NCBI GenBank assembly: GCA_946616535.1
Contig: CAMOJA010000003.1
Coordinates: forward strand, 62,001-126,000
Direction of reading: 5' to 3'
Origin: an uncultured Bacteroidales bacterium
Lineage (GTDB): Bacteria; Bacteroidota; Bacteroidia; Bacteroidales; Paludibacteraceae
DNA length: 64,000 bases
Shown here: piece by piece, positions 51,137 to 58,823 of the stretch
How positions within the stretch are numbered: the stretch's first letter is position 1
How the letters are laid out: every line of letters starts with the position of its first letter
Position numbers and translations under genes: made by a program
The notes under the pieces: generated by a model
Told to the model about the DNA's origin: nothing
Seen by the model: only the letters and a program-made list of their open reading frames with translations
The model's database searches: none

Positions 51137-51334
51137 ATGAACGAGTTAACGAATGAACGAAAGAACAAAGTGTGCCCACGATGCGGGGCACATTTTGTTT
51201 GCACCCACGATGCGTTCTGCCAATGTGTGGGGGTGCGACTCAACGAAAAAGCGCGCGAGTATCTTCGCGCGCATTATTCGGATTGTCTCTGCAGGGGGTG
51301 TCTGGAGGATATCTCTAGTTTCCTAGAATCATAG
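51137..51334 (+). CDS. Cysteine-rich CWC-family small protein
   Basis: A 65-aa protein with a zinc-ribbon-like cysteine pattern: CPRCGAHFVC, then CQC, then DCLCRGCL at the end. This is the pattern of the cysteine-rich CWC family, whose role is unknown; metal binding is likely. It begins 3 bases after the amylase stop and is probably co-transcribed. It has no signal peptide. Confidence 0.75.
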   Translation: MNELTNERKNKVCPRCGAHFVCTHDAFCQCVGVRLNEKAREYLRAHYSDCLCRGCLEDISSFLES

Positions 51335-51338
51335 AATC

Positions 51339-52448
51339 CTAGTACAACCTGTTAGCAAAATGCAAAGTAGAATCGGGGGCGTTATTCAGGATATGAATGA
51401 CGTCCTCTAACATTTCCTCGGGGTGCACTACCCCACGCTCCCAGAAGTTATTCTGTCCACCGTCCAGCCGCTGCTTACGCCAGTTATAGACGCGGCCGGA
51501 CTGATAGGCCTTGAACCAGGTGTGTTTCTCGTCTATCTTTGCGAGTTCCGCTAAAGTGTTTCCTCCGGCGCCAACCCATACATCCGCGTCGTGGAAATAA
51601 TGGATCGTCTCCTCCACCGTCAAGGGGATGGATGTCTCGCGCTCATCATTGTAGAAGGGATAATCTGCCCCTGCATCCTTGAAGAGGTACGCCAGATAGT
51701 TCTTTCCGGAAGGTACATACCAGGTTCCGCGGAAATTATTGCCGGACATGATAGAGACCGGCTTCGCCTGACAGACCGTTTCGCCTGACAGACTGAGGTA
51801 CTTTTTCTCTACTTCATGGAAGATGGAGTCCGCTTGGGGCAGTTTGCCGACGAGCGCCCCGATGACGCGAATCCATTCTGCACGCGCCAGAGGAGAGTGT
51901 TCCTGCCACTCGTTAATGAAGATGATCGGTACTCCTAATTTCTCCAGCCGCATGGCTTCGAGGTTATCGTACTGGCCGTAATTGACCGCCAGAAGGATGT
52001 CTAATCCCGCTTGCAGAACCCGCTCGGCAGAAGGTTTCATCGAGTCGCCGAGATCAATCTCCGTGCCTTTGACAGGCGTGTAGATGAGTTCGGGATTGCA
52101 GACAGCAGCCAGACAATCGATAGCGTCCAGGGCATAAAGGAATCCCACCTGCACGGTACTCATCGTCCCGATACGTTGCAAAGGACGGGTGATCTCCAGT
52201 TTTTGGTATGGCTGAAAGACCTCCACGAAGACCGACGAGTCCGTCTCGGTGAGCGAAAATCCCTCGGCGTATTTATTGCTCGCGGGCACACTCCCCTGCT
52301 CCGCAGGCTGCTTAGCGCAGCCCGGAAGCAGAAGAGATAAAATCACCCCGACAGAAAGAACCAACAGAAGCCTTACGTATGCGTTGACCGTCGGTTGACC
52401 GTCGGTTGACCGTCGGTATTGAACCGTATTTGGATAGAGATCAGACAT
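51339..52448 (-). CDS. BtuF/FecB-like periplasmic substrate-binding lipoprotein
   Basis: A 369-aa ABC-transporter binding protein of the helical-backbone (cobalamin/iron-siderophore) group. A lipobox (SLLLPGC) follows an unusually long N-region caused by three 11-base tandem repeats at 52384-52416. The core has IGTMSTVQVGFLYALDAIDC, the typical IFINEWQEHSPLARAEWIRV lobe and VWVGAGGNTLAELAKID. A central loop (about 223-233, SLSGETVCQAKPVS) is encoded by hairpin repeats. It is the last gene of the riboswitch-led operon, so vitamin B12 is the likely ligand. The matching permease and ATPase are not in the window. Confidence 0.85.
   Translation of the reverse strand: MSDLYPNTVQYRRSTDGQPTVNAYVRLLLVLSVGVILSLLLPGCAKQPAEQGSVPASNKYAEGFSLTETDSSVFVEVFQPYQKLEITRPLQRIGTMSTVQVGFLYALDAIDCLAAVCNPELIYTPVKGTEIDLGDSMKPSAERVLQAGLDILLAVNYGQYDNLEAMRLEKLGVPIIFINEWQEHSPLARAEWIRVIGALVGKLPQADSIFHEVEKKYLSLSGETVCQAKPVSIMSGNNFRGTWYVPSGKNYLAYLFKDAGADYPFYNDERETSIPLTVEETIHYFHDADVWVGAGGNTLAELAKIDEKHTWFKAYQSGRVYNWRKQRLDGGQNNFWERGVVHPEEMLEDVIHILNNAPDSTLHFANRLY
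51756..51792 (+). repeat. TGACAGA hairpin repeat in the BtuF-like gene (two units)
   Basis: Plus strand (antisense to the gene): GACC-GGC-TTC-GCC-TGACAGA, then CC-GTTTCGCC-TGACAGA. It is in frame and adds about 12 residues to a surface loop. Confidence 0.8.
52384..52416 (-). repeat. Three tandem 11-base repeats at the BtuF-like N-terminus
   Basis: TTGACCGTCGG occurs three times without mismatch on the plus strand. On the gene strand it encodes RRSTDGQPTVN upstream of the lipoprotein signal. A unit length of 11 means that copy-number change would shift frame before the signal peptide. Confidence 0.75.
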
Positions 52449-53149
52449 TATTTTGCGCCGAGATCATCAAATGCAAAATATGCCGGTGTGGTCATGCCGA
52501 TTGAGTTCTTCTTGGAACTTGCCAAGCTGAACGTGATAGCATCTACTTTACCCAGTGAACTCAGATCCACATAAGTCCAGTCCTTAATGTAGGTCTTGCC
52601 TTTTGCCAACTCTACAGTCACCTCACTATTTACTGCCTTACCATTCAGTGAACCATGAATAGTCAGCGTGAAATAGTCGTTGTCTCCAAACGGGGCACCT
52701 CCGTCATCCGACATTCCGTCACCGTTCAGGATTGCGTCCACTACCCACGGGGTGTTGCAAACGTAGAATCCCGGAACGACAGCTGCCTCTTTGAGGAAAA
52801 CAGAATCCTGACCTACATACGAACCGGTCCAAACAACGAATTTCTGACCAGCGTGTGCGCCTCCTGCAGCGGACATGTCGTTCTGATAATCGCCTTTGTA
52901 CTCTTTGCCGGTCTTGCTGGAAACAATGTTACCATAATAATAGGTCCCCCAATTGGAGACATTTACTTCCTGTTGGAAACGGAAGTCACCACTCTCGAAG
53001 ACACCGCTCTCGGTCATGTGGTACACACTCTCCGAAGCGAGGTTGATGTTCTCGAAATCAGCTACTGCGAGCGCTTTTTCCGGCTCGTTTTTCTGACAAG
53101 CTGCAAAGGTCATCACCAAAGCAGCCACAAAAAGAATTGATTTTTTCAT
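52448..53149 (-). CDS. DUF4465 surface lipoprotein, probably B12-binding
   Basis: A 233-aa lipoprotein: signal with lipobox MTFAAC (Cys at about residue 18) and a single DUF4465 beta-sandwich. Diagnostic parts: ADFENINLASESVYHMTESG, WTGSYVGQDSVF, VPGFYVCNTPWVVDAILNGD, WTYVDLSSLGKVDAITFSLA and MTTPAYFAFDDLG. A DUF4465-type class of vitamin B12-binding proteins (BtuH) is, as I recall, known in gut Bacteroidetes. The position between BtuG-like and BtuF-like genes under a cobalamin riboswitch supports that role. Its stop overlaps the next start. Confidence 0.8.
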   Translation of the reverse strand: MKKSILFVAALVMTFAACQKNEPEKALAVADFENINLASESVYHMTESGVFESGDFRFQQEVNVSNWGTYYYGNIVSSKTGKEYKGDYQNDMSAAGGAHAGQKFVVWTGSYVGQDSVFLKEAAVVPGFYVCNTPWVVDAILNGDGMSDDGGAPFGDNDYFTLTIHGSLNGKAVNSEVTVELAKGKTYIKDWTYVDLSSLGKVDAITFSLASSKKNSIGMTTPAYFAFDDLGAK

Positions 53150-53203
53150 TTGTTTTGTTTTTTAATTGTTAATAAATGTTGATTATAAAAAGTGTTGTTC
53201 GCA

Positions 53204-55087
53204 CTATGGTTCTACATGTAAGTCGATGGCACCGGAGAGCTCGGTACTGAGTTCTCCCGTTTGATCGTAGTTCTCATCGACCGCGGTGTAGATACGGATG
53301 AAGTCAACAGTTGGCAGACTGACTGATTTTCCATCCGCATCTACAGCCCACGATATGTCGAATGAGGTACCTGAAAGATCATTATTGGGTTTGTTATCCG
53401 CGTAGCCGAAATCCAATATCCGCTGCACGTTTTGTCCGCTGATCTGCTCGGTGAGCGGCGCCAGAAGCGAGCCCGTAAAGGTCATCGAAGAGGTCTTGAT
53501 CCACTGCGGGAAATACGGCTGCTGGTGGAAAGGATTGCGGATCGTATCGCTTTCGCGTGTGTAGGTCTTGGTATAATGATGAATAGTCGTCGGATTGTCG
53601 TACTCGGAGCCTTTGAGTTCGTACCAAGTATCGTCGGGCTTGCCGTTGCCGTTCTCGTCGCGGCTGACCATCACAATACCCGGCTCAGAACTACCATACG
53701 CCTCGTTTCCGGTCATCCGGAACGCATTACCAAGGATGCGGAGGTCATAGCCGTCCTTGTTCTCTACGGCGTGGTCAAAGCCAAAAGTGATGTATCCACC
53801 CCATCCTCCGAGGCAGACGAGTCCGCCGGCATTATTGGCAATCGCCAACTCACATTTGCGGCACATGGCGGTTGCATCATCGCCCTCTTCATACTTCGGC
53901 AGAACGTTCACAAACTGCCCCATCGCGGGTACATACTCATACACGCGTGAGATATACGGAGATGACTTCGCAGGCTTCGAAGAGGCAGTATCGGGATATA
54001 AATCATAGGCTTCGCTGACACGGCAGAGGTGTCCGGGTATATCTCCGGTACGCGCAGACCAATGCTCCTTGCCGTCGTACCCGAAGCAATGCAGCACACC
54101 CGAAGAGACGTAGTTCTTGGCGTCCGTGATATAAAGCACGTCGGTCGTCGCCAGGAGTCCATAAGGGTGCTCGAAAGCAGAGATATCTATCGGCTGGTCT
54201 TGCTCGGTGTAGTCGATGGTGGAGAAAGCGCGGAGGGTGTGGGCGTCTCTATCCACCATGTATGCTACGGGGCCGAGTATAGAAAGGTTACTAATCTTCA
54301 CCGACAGATGCTTGACAGTAGTGCTATGGTCTAGGATTACTACGTTTTTATCCGTACTTACCCACAGTTTTCCACTGTCATCCGGCCGGATGCGTTGAGG
54401 ATTCGGACCTACGGTGATTTTCTCAATCTCGGTGAAGGAGTTCAGGTCGATGACGGAGACGGTCGAGTCGTGGCGGTTGACCAAATATCCGCCGGAGTTA
54501 ACGACGTAGAGTTTGTCGCCGAGGATACAGAGCTCGTCCGGTTGGTGTCCGACCTTCACCTCACGGGTGATTTGCAGGGTCGCTGTATCGACCTCAAAGA
54601 CCGAGCCTAAGAGTTCGGGATTTGCTACCGAACCGACATACGCAGAGACGTACATCTTATCCCCTCGGAAAGCCATATAGCGGCAGTTTGGTATCTCTAT
54701 CTGGCTGATATGACGGGCTTTACGATCCATCACTTCGACCTTATGGGAGCAATTTATCACCGCATAGAGACGACCGCCGTAAGCCTGTATATCGTTGCCG
54801 ACGTCGCCTAATTCCTTGAGTTGATGGGGGTTCTGCGAACCATACCAATTGGAATAATAATCGCCTTTCTCCAAGTTGATATAATCCAAGCGGGCTTTGT
54901 TAGAACCCATATTTCCCTCGCAAAGGACGTATAGCCCACCCTCGCGCACCTCGTCCGTGACGTGCGTGCCGATGGTCGGATAGATGACCTCGTCACCGCG
55001 ACAGGAGAACAAGACCGCTATCGCTGACAGAATACAGACCGCTGCGCTGACAGAATACAGATTTAATATCTTAAAGCTATAGTGCAT
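53204..55087 (-). CDS. BtuG-like beta-propeller lipoprotein with extra C-terminal domain
   Basis: A 627-aa surface lipoprotein. The signal peptide (LYSVSAAVCILSAIAVLFSC) ends in a lipobox Cys at about residue 29. A YncE-type seven-bladed propeller follows (about 45-370; VEVMDRKARHISQIEIPNC, VGHQPDELCILGDKLYVVNS, ISQIEI-like blades). BtuG propellers of this kind bind B12 very tightly on the cell surface and cap BtuB. A second domain (about 390-627; NNAGGLVCLGGWGGYITFGF, GIVMVSRDENGNGKPDDTWY) is not part of ordinary BtuG and looks like a carbohydrate-binding or surface beta-sandwich. The 5' end overlaps btuB by 25 bases and is built from hairpin repeats. Confidence 0.85.
   Translation of the reverse strand: MHYSFKILNLYSVSAAVCILSAIAVLFSCRGDEVIYPTIGTHVTDEVREGGLYVLCEGNMGSNKARLDYINLEKGDYYSNWYGSQNPHQLKELGDVGNDIQAYGGRLYAVINCSHKVEVMDRKARHISQIEIPNCRYMAFRGDKMYVSAYVGSVANPELLGSVFEVDTATLQITREVKVGHQPDELCILGDKLYVVNSGGYLVNRHDSTVSVIDLNSFTEIEKITVGPNPQRIRPDDSGKLWVSTDKNVVILDHSTTVKHLSVKISNLSILGPVAYMVDRDAHTLRAFSTIDYTEQDQPIDISAFEHPYGLLATTDVLYITDAKNYVSSGVLHCFGYDGKEHWSARTGDIPGHLCRVSEAYDLYPDTASSKPAKSSPYISRVYEYVPAMGQFVNVLPKYEEGDDATAMCRKCELAIANNAGGLVCLGGWGGYITFGFDHAVENKDGYDLRILGNAFRMTGNEAYGSSEPGIVMVSRDENGNGKPDDTWYELKGSEYDNPTTIHHYTKTYTRESDTIRNPFHQQPYFPQWIKTSSMTFTGSLLAPLTEQISGQNVQRILDFGYADNKPNNDLSGTSFDISWAVDADGKSVSLPTVDFIRIYTAVDENYDQTGELSTELSGAIDLHVEP
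55013..55061 (+). repeat. TGACAGA hairpin repeat encoding a signal peptide
   Basis: Plus strand (antisense to the gene): GACC-GCTATCGC-TGACAGA, ATACAGACC-GCTGCGC-TGACAGA, ATACAGA. On the gene strand it encodes LYSVSAAVCILSAIAVL, most of the hydrophobic core of the lipoprotein signal of the BtuG-like protein. Confidence 0.85.
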
Positions 55088-57117
55088 CGTACGTTTTGTT
55101 TAGGCATCGGGTAGTTCTGGATTACTTCGTAATCCTGCCCGAGCAAGTTATTCAATTCAATATTCGCTTTCAGCCATAAGGGGTGTATGGCGTATGGTGT
55201 ACGGTGTACGGTAATCCCCCACTCTCCGTAGAGCGAGAGGTCATGCGTGTACCAGGGCTGCACGTAGTTATAGATCGTGTTCTCCTGCTGGCCGTAGCGT
55301 TCGCCGACGTAGATGAACGAGTAGTTCAGCCCATAATGATCGCCACGACGGCTGGTCCACTCGAGTCCGAGAACCGCGCTACCGCTGTGCCAAGGGATAT
55401 ACGGGATCTGGTGACCATAATACGTGTCCGAAGGATTCGTGACGTCGATCGCCTTCTGATAGGTATAGTTGAGCCTCGTGCGGAGCACCCAACGCAACGG
55501 CAGGAAGAAGGAGAAATCGGCTTTGGCATCGACACCGTTGATCTTCACCGTTCCGAGGTTGAGCATCGTCCATCGGAACTGCTGACCTTTGGGGTACGCG
55601 ATGATCTTATCCGTGACGCGGTTGTAGTAATATGAGACCGCTACATTAGCCATCAGCCATTTATGGCTGACTCGATAGGCGAGCTCGACCGAGTGCTGGC
55701 GGGCTAACTCCGGCCTAAGAGAAGCGTTGCCCAGATCCGTATAATAGAGGTCGTTAAATGTCGGATAGCGGTAACTCTGCTTATAGAAAGCGTTGAGACT
55801 GAGGTCGATCTTCGGATACGGACGGAAAGAGAGGAAGATGCCCGGGGTGAATTTAGGCTGAACGCTGATTGCTGACGGCTGATTGCTGACGGCTGTCATC
55901 AAAACCGAGGCCTGAAGACGCAGGTACTCCTTGACATTAAAAGCCGTTGCAGCGGAGAGCCAATGCGAATGCCGCGCAAAATGGTCCACACCGTCCTCCA
56001 AGAGCAGATTCTCCCGCGCGAGGGTGTTATACTGATAATCGTACGCGAGCGAGAGGTCCCACCAATTAAAGACGCGGAACTTATTGGCAAGCGAGAGATA
56101 CGCCTCCTGCTGGGTGTACCGGTTATTGGAGGGCAAGAGACGCTCGTCGTAGTTCTTATAGTGGGTAAAATCATTGGCGTACTTCGCTAAGAACCGCGTG
56201 GACCAGCGGTCGAACCACTCATCCTGCCATTGTGCTTGCACAAAAGTGTTGCGATCCCAGAGACGCTCGCCGTTTCTCCAGACATTATTGACTATCGCAC
56301 CCGGCACGCCGCGCTCGGAATAATAATTATACACATGCACACGCCAGAAGCCCGTCGTGCGGTAGTAATGATGCAGGCCCAACTCCGTGCGCACGGCGTT
56401 CACATCGCCGTTCTGACGCACCGCCGTGGTGTCATACGCCGTCTCGCCGGAAGGCAATACACGGCGATAGCGGAAGGGGTACTTGCCGTCCGAATACACG
56501 TACTCGGCATCAAGGGTCAGCGAGAGGCTCTCCGTCAACTTGACATCGACGCCCACATTGGGGTTCGCCAGCGAGAAAGAGCCAAAACGCATCTGACCGC
56601 GTACATGCACCTTCTCATCCTCTTTGAAATAAGGTTTGCGAGTCGTGAGATACACGTTTCCCGCAGCGCCAAACTCCCGTGCAGACTGGAAGATATCGGA
56701 TTTCTGCCCGTTAAAGAGCTGTATCTCCTCCAGGTTATCCAACGAGAAACGCCCTAAATCCACCTGCCCGTTCTGGGCATTACCGAGCTGCACGCCGTTA
56801 TAGTACACCGCCGTGTGCTGGCTTCCCATGGAGCGTATATTGATGGTCTTGATACCCCCTACTCCTCCGTAGTCCTTGAGTTGTACGCCGGAGAAATACC
56901 GCAAGGCGTCCGCCACGGAAAGGGCGTTAAGTCGTTGCAGCTCAGCACCTTTGAGGGTCTGGGGAACAATGACATCTTTCTCTAACGCACGCGCCGTGAC
57001 CTCCACCTCCGTGAGTTGGAAGCGGTTATATAGGGAATCCTGCTCTGCCTCGTTCGTCGCAAAAGCAGAGCGCGCCATAAGCGCAATAAACAGTATAAAA
57101 AAGATTCTTTTTGCCAT
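55063..57117 (-). CDS. btuB: TonB-dependent receptor, probably for cobalamin
   Basis: A 684-aa outer-membrane receptor. I start at 57117 (MAKRIFFILFIALMARSAFA, a clear signal peptide) because the earlier in-frame ATG lies in the riboswitch expression platform. The plug reads VIVPQTLKGAELQRLNALSV, INIRSMGSQHTAVYYNGVQL and ends at the typical SARE-FGAAGNVYL; the barrel ends QNVRCTIALRY. The cobalamin riboswitch directly upstream and the BtuG/DUF4465/BtuF-like genes downstream make vitamin B12 or a related corrinoid the likely substrate. A tandem GTCAGCAATCAGC tract (55856-55897) encodes a barrel loop (TAVSNQPSAISVQP). Confidence 0.88.
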   Translation of the reverse strand: MAKRIFFILFIALMARSAFATNEAEQDSLYNRFQLTEVEVTARALEKDVIVPQTLKGAELQRLNALSVADALRYFSGVQLKDYGGVGGIKTINIRSMGSQHTAVYYNGVQLGNAQNGQVDLGRFSLDNLEEIQLFNGQKSDIFQSAREFGAAGNVYLTTRKPYFKEDEKVHVRGQMRFGSFSLANPNVGVDVKLTESLSLTLDAEYVYSDGKYPFRYRRVLPSGETAYDTTAVRQNGDVNAVRTELGLHHYYRTTGFWRVHVYNYYSERGVPGAIVNNVWRNGERLWDRNTFVQAQWQDEWFDRWSTRFLAKYANDFTHYKNYDERLLPSNNRYTQQEAYLSLANKFRVFNWWDLSLAYDYQYNTLARENLLLEDGVDHFARHSHWLSAATAFNVKEYLRLQASVLMTAVSNQPSAISVQPKFTPGIFLSFRPYPKIDLSLNAFYKQSYRYPTFNDLYYTDLGNASLRPELARQHSVELAYRVSHKWLMANVAVSYYYNRVTDKIIAYPKGQQFRWTMLNLGTVKINGVDAKADFSFFLPLRWVLRTRLNYTYQKAIDVTNPSDTYYGHQIPYIPWHSGSAVLGLEWTSRRGDHYGLNYSFIYVGERYGQQENTIYNYVQPWYTHDLSLYGEWGITVHRTPYAIHPLWLKANIELNNLLGQDYEVIQNYPMPKQNVRCTIALRY
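55856..55897 (-). repeat. GTCAGCAATCAGC tandem tract in btuB
   Basis: On the minus strand GTCAGCAATCAGCC is repeated about twice, with a partial third unit. It encodes AVSNQPSAISVQP, in an extracellular or periplasmic barrel turn. Similar TCAG tracts occur in uvrA (12837-12946). Confidence 0.6.
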
Positions 57118-57121
57118 TGTT

Positions 57122-57260
57122 GGTCCTACTCCAGGAGGACTTCTCAATTAAGGCTCATCGCAAGCGATCTGGCTTAGACCCGAAGGTCATCACAGTTGCC
57201 GGTCAGCCCGGGATTTACACCCGTGTTCTCTCGCGATCAGCTATTCACCACAAGGGTTAT
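57122..57260 (-). promoter_or_regulatory. Cobalamin riboswitch
   Basis: The minus strand shows the conserved cobalamin aptamer core: GAGAACACGGGTGTAAATCC, GGCAACTGTGATG (57188-57200) and TAAGCCAGATC (57166-57176). A hairpin pairing 57136-57140 with 57123-57127 (GTCCT/AGGAC) encloses a GGAG sequence about 12 bases before the btuB start, so B12 probably blocks ribosome binding. No separate promoter was found between it and the stop of the DUF1846 gene at 57261. Confidence 0.9.
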
Positions 57261-58742
57261 TTATTTTTTTGCAGGATCGGTCGTCAGATCGATACCTAAT
57301 TTCTTAAATGTTCTCCAGTCCACCTCGTTGAGCATCACGGTCGAGTGCGCCTGACATCCCTTGAGGAGCGGCAAGGTATCCAAAGCCTTGCGGCAGTTCT
57401 CCTCTTGCAGCGAGAGCACCGAGAGCGCCACCAGAACCTCGTCCGTATGCAGCCTCGGGTTCTTGCCGTGCAGGAAAGAGATCTTCGTCTTTTGGATCGG
57501 ACCGATATATTTCTCAGGGATGAGACGCACCGAATGGTCGATGCCAGCCAGCTCTTTCATCGCGTTAAGCAAGAGCGCAGCAGAAGATCCTAACAGAGGT
57601 CCTGCCTCTGCGGTGATAATCTTGCCGTCCGGCAGTTCGATAGCTGCTGCATGAGCAAAGGAGCCGTCGTGCAAAGCGCCGGAGAGAGCTCTCCGTTCAC
57701 GGGCTGCCACCGTCGTACGGCGTTCCGCTGTGGTGATGCCCACCTGTTGCTGAAGGATTGCCAGTTTCTTGATCTCTGACTCATTGCATTTGCCGTTAGC
57801 CAAGTGACAGAGCGCCCGGAAATAACGGCGGATAATCTCTTGCTTGCACGCCTCACGCACCGCCTCGTCATCGCTGATACAGAAACCCACCATATTCACA
57901 CCCATCTCCGTCGGGGACTTATACGGGCTCTCGCCGTAGATGGATTTGAAGAGCGCGTCGAGTACCGGGAATATCTCTATGTCTCGGTTATAGTTCACAG
58001 CCGTCTTGCCCGTAGCCTCCAGATGGAAGGGGTCGATCATATTTACGTCATTGAGATCCGCAGTAGCCGCCTCGTATGCCACGTTCAGCGGGTGTTTGAG
58101 CGGGAGGTTCCATACGGGGAAAGTCTCGAACTTCGCATACCCCGCCTCGCAACCATGCTTCTGCTCGTTGTAGAGCTGACTTAAACAAACCGCCATCTTT
58201 CCGCTACCGGGACCCGGCGCCGTGACGATAACCAGAGGACGGGTTGTCTCCACATAATCATTACGTCCGAAGCCTTCGTCCGAAGCGATCAGCTCCACGT
58301 TATGAGGATAACCCTCTATCAGATAATGATAGTACACCCGGATACCTTTCCGCTCCAGACGCTGACGATACGCATCTGCCGAACGTTGGCCGGAGTAATG
58401 AGTAATCACGACCGAAGAGACCATAAAGCCACGACTCATGAACTCTTCGCGAAGACGCAGCACGTCCTCGTCATACGTGATACCGAGGTCCTGACGCACC
58501 TTATTCCGCTCGATATCTTCGGCAGAAAGGACGATGAGGATCTCCAATGAGTCACGGAGTTGCGTGAGCATACGCAACTTACTATCCGGCAGAAAACCCG
58601 GCAACACACGACTCGCGTGCATGTCGTCGAAGAGTTTACCACCTAACTCCAGGTACAGTTTGTTACCAAACTGAGCTATCCGTTCGCGGATATGTTCCGA
58701 CTGAATACGGATATATTTGTCATTATCGAAAGCAGTTTGCAT
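57261..58742 (-). CDS. DUF1846-family protein
   Basis: A 493-aa cytoplasmic protein of the DUF1846 family, whose function is not established although its fold is P-loop-like. The start at 58742 (MQTAFDNDKYIRIQSEHIRE) follows the promoter; the longer frame adds only MYPI. Typical text: GNKLYLELGGKLFDDMHASR, VLPGFLPDSKLRML, VVITHYSGQRSADAYRQRLE, VTAPGPGSGKMAVCLSQLYN (P-loop-like GPGSGK). Its stop touches the cobalamin riboswitch, so read-through could feed the B12 operon. Confidence 0.93.
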   Translation of the reverse strand: MQTAFDNDKYIRIQSEHIRERIAQFGNKLYLELGGKLFDDMHASRVLPGFLPDSKLRMLTQLRDSLEILIVLSAEDIERNKVRQDLGITYDEDVLRLREEFMSRGFMVSSVVITHYSGQRSADAYRQRLERKGIRVYYHYLIEGYPHNVELIASDEGFGRNDYVETTRPLVIVTAPGPGSGKMAVCLSQLYNEQKHGCEAGYAKFETFPVWNLPLKHPLNVAYEAATADLNDVNMIDPFHLEATGKTAVNYNRDIEIFPVLDALFKSIYGESPYKSPTEMGVNMVGFCISDDEAVREACKQEIIRRYFRALCHLANGKCNESEIKKLAILQQQVGITTAERRTTVAARERRALSGALHDGSFAHAAAIELPDGKIITAEAGPLLGSSAALLLNAMKELAGIDHSVRLIPEKYIGPIQKTKISFLHGKNPRLHTDEVLVALSVLSLQEENCRKALDTLPLLKGCQAHSTVMLNEVDWRTFKKLGIDLTTDPAKK

Positions 58743-58751
58743 AATCGGGTA

Positions 58752-58782
58752 CAAAATTACTACAATTTTTGCACATATGCAA
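58752..58782 (-). promoter_or_regulatory. Promoter of the DUF1846 gene
   Basis: Minus strand: TAATTTTG (58752-58759), 20-nt spacer, TTG (58780-58782) within ATTTGCATATGTGC. It overlaps the divergent promoter at 58769. Confidence 0.8.
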
Positions 58783-58799
58783 ATTTTTTTGTATTTTTG
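58769..58799 (+). promoter_or_regulatory. Promoter of the long RluA-family gene
   Basis: TTG (58769-58771) in TTTTTGCACATATGC, 20-nt spacer with T-tract, TATTTTTG (58792-58799). The two -33 elements of the divergent promoters share the palindromic GCACATATGC. Confidence 0.75.
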
Positions 58800-58823
58800 C
58801 AGTCGATTTTTATAACGACGAAT

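Noticed and set aside
54000..54320. Weak TGACAG-like matches in the BtuG-like gene (GCTTCGCTGACAC near 54008; ACCGACAGATGC near 54300)
   Set aside because: They lack the full TGACAGA and ACAGACC flanks; chance matches cannot be excluded.
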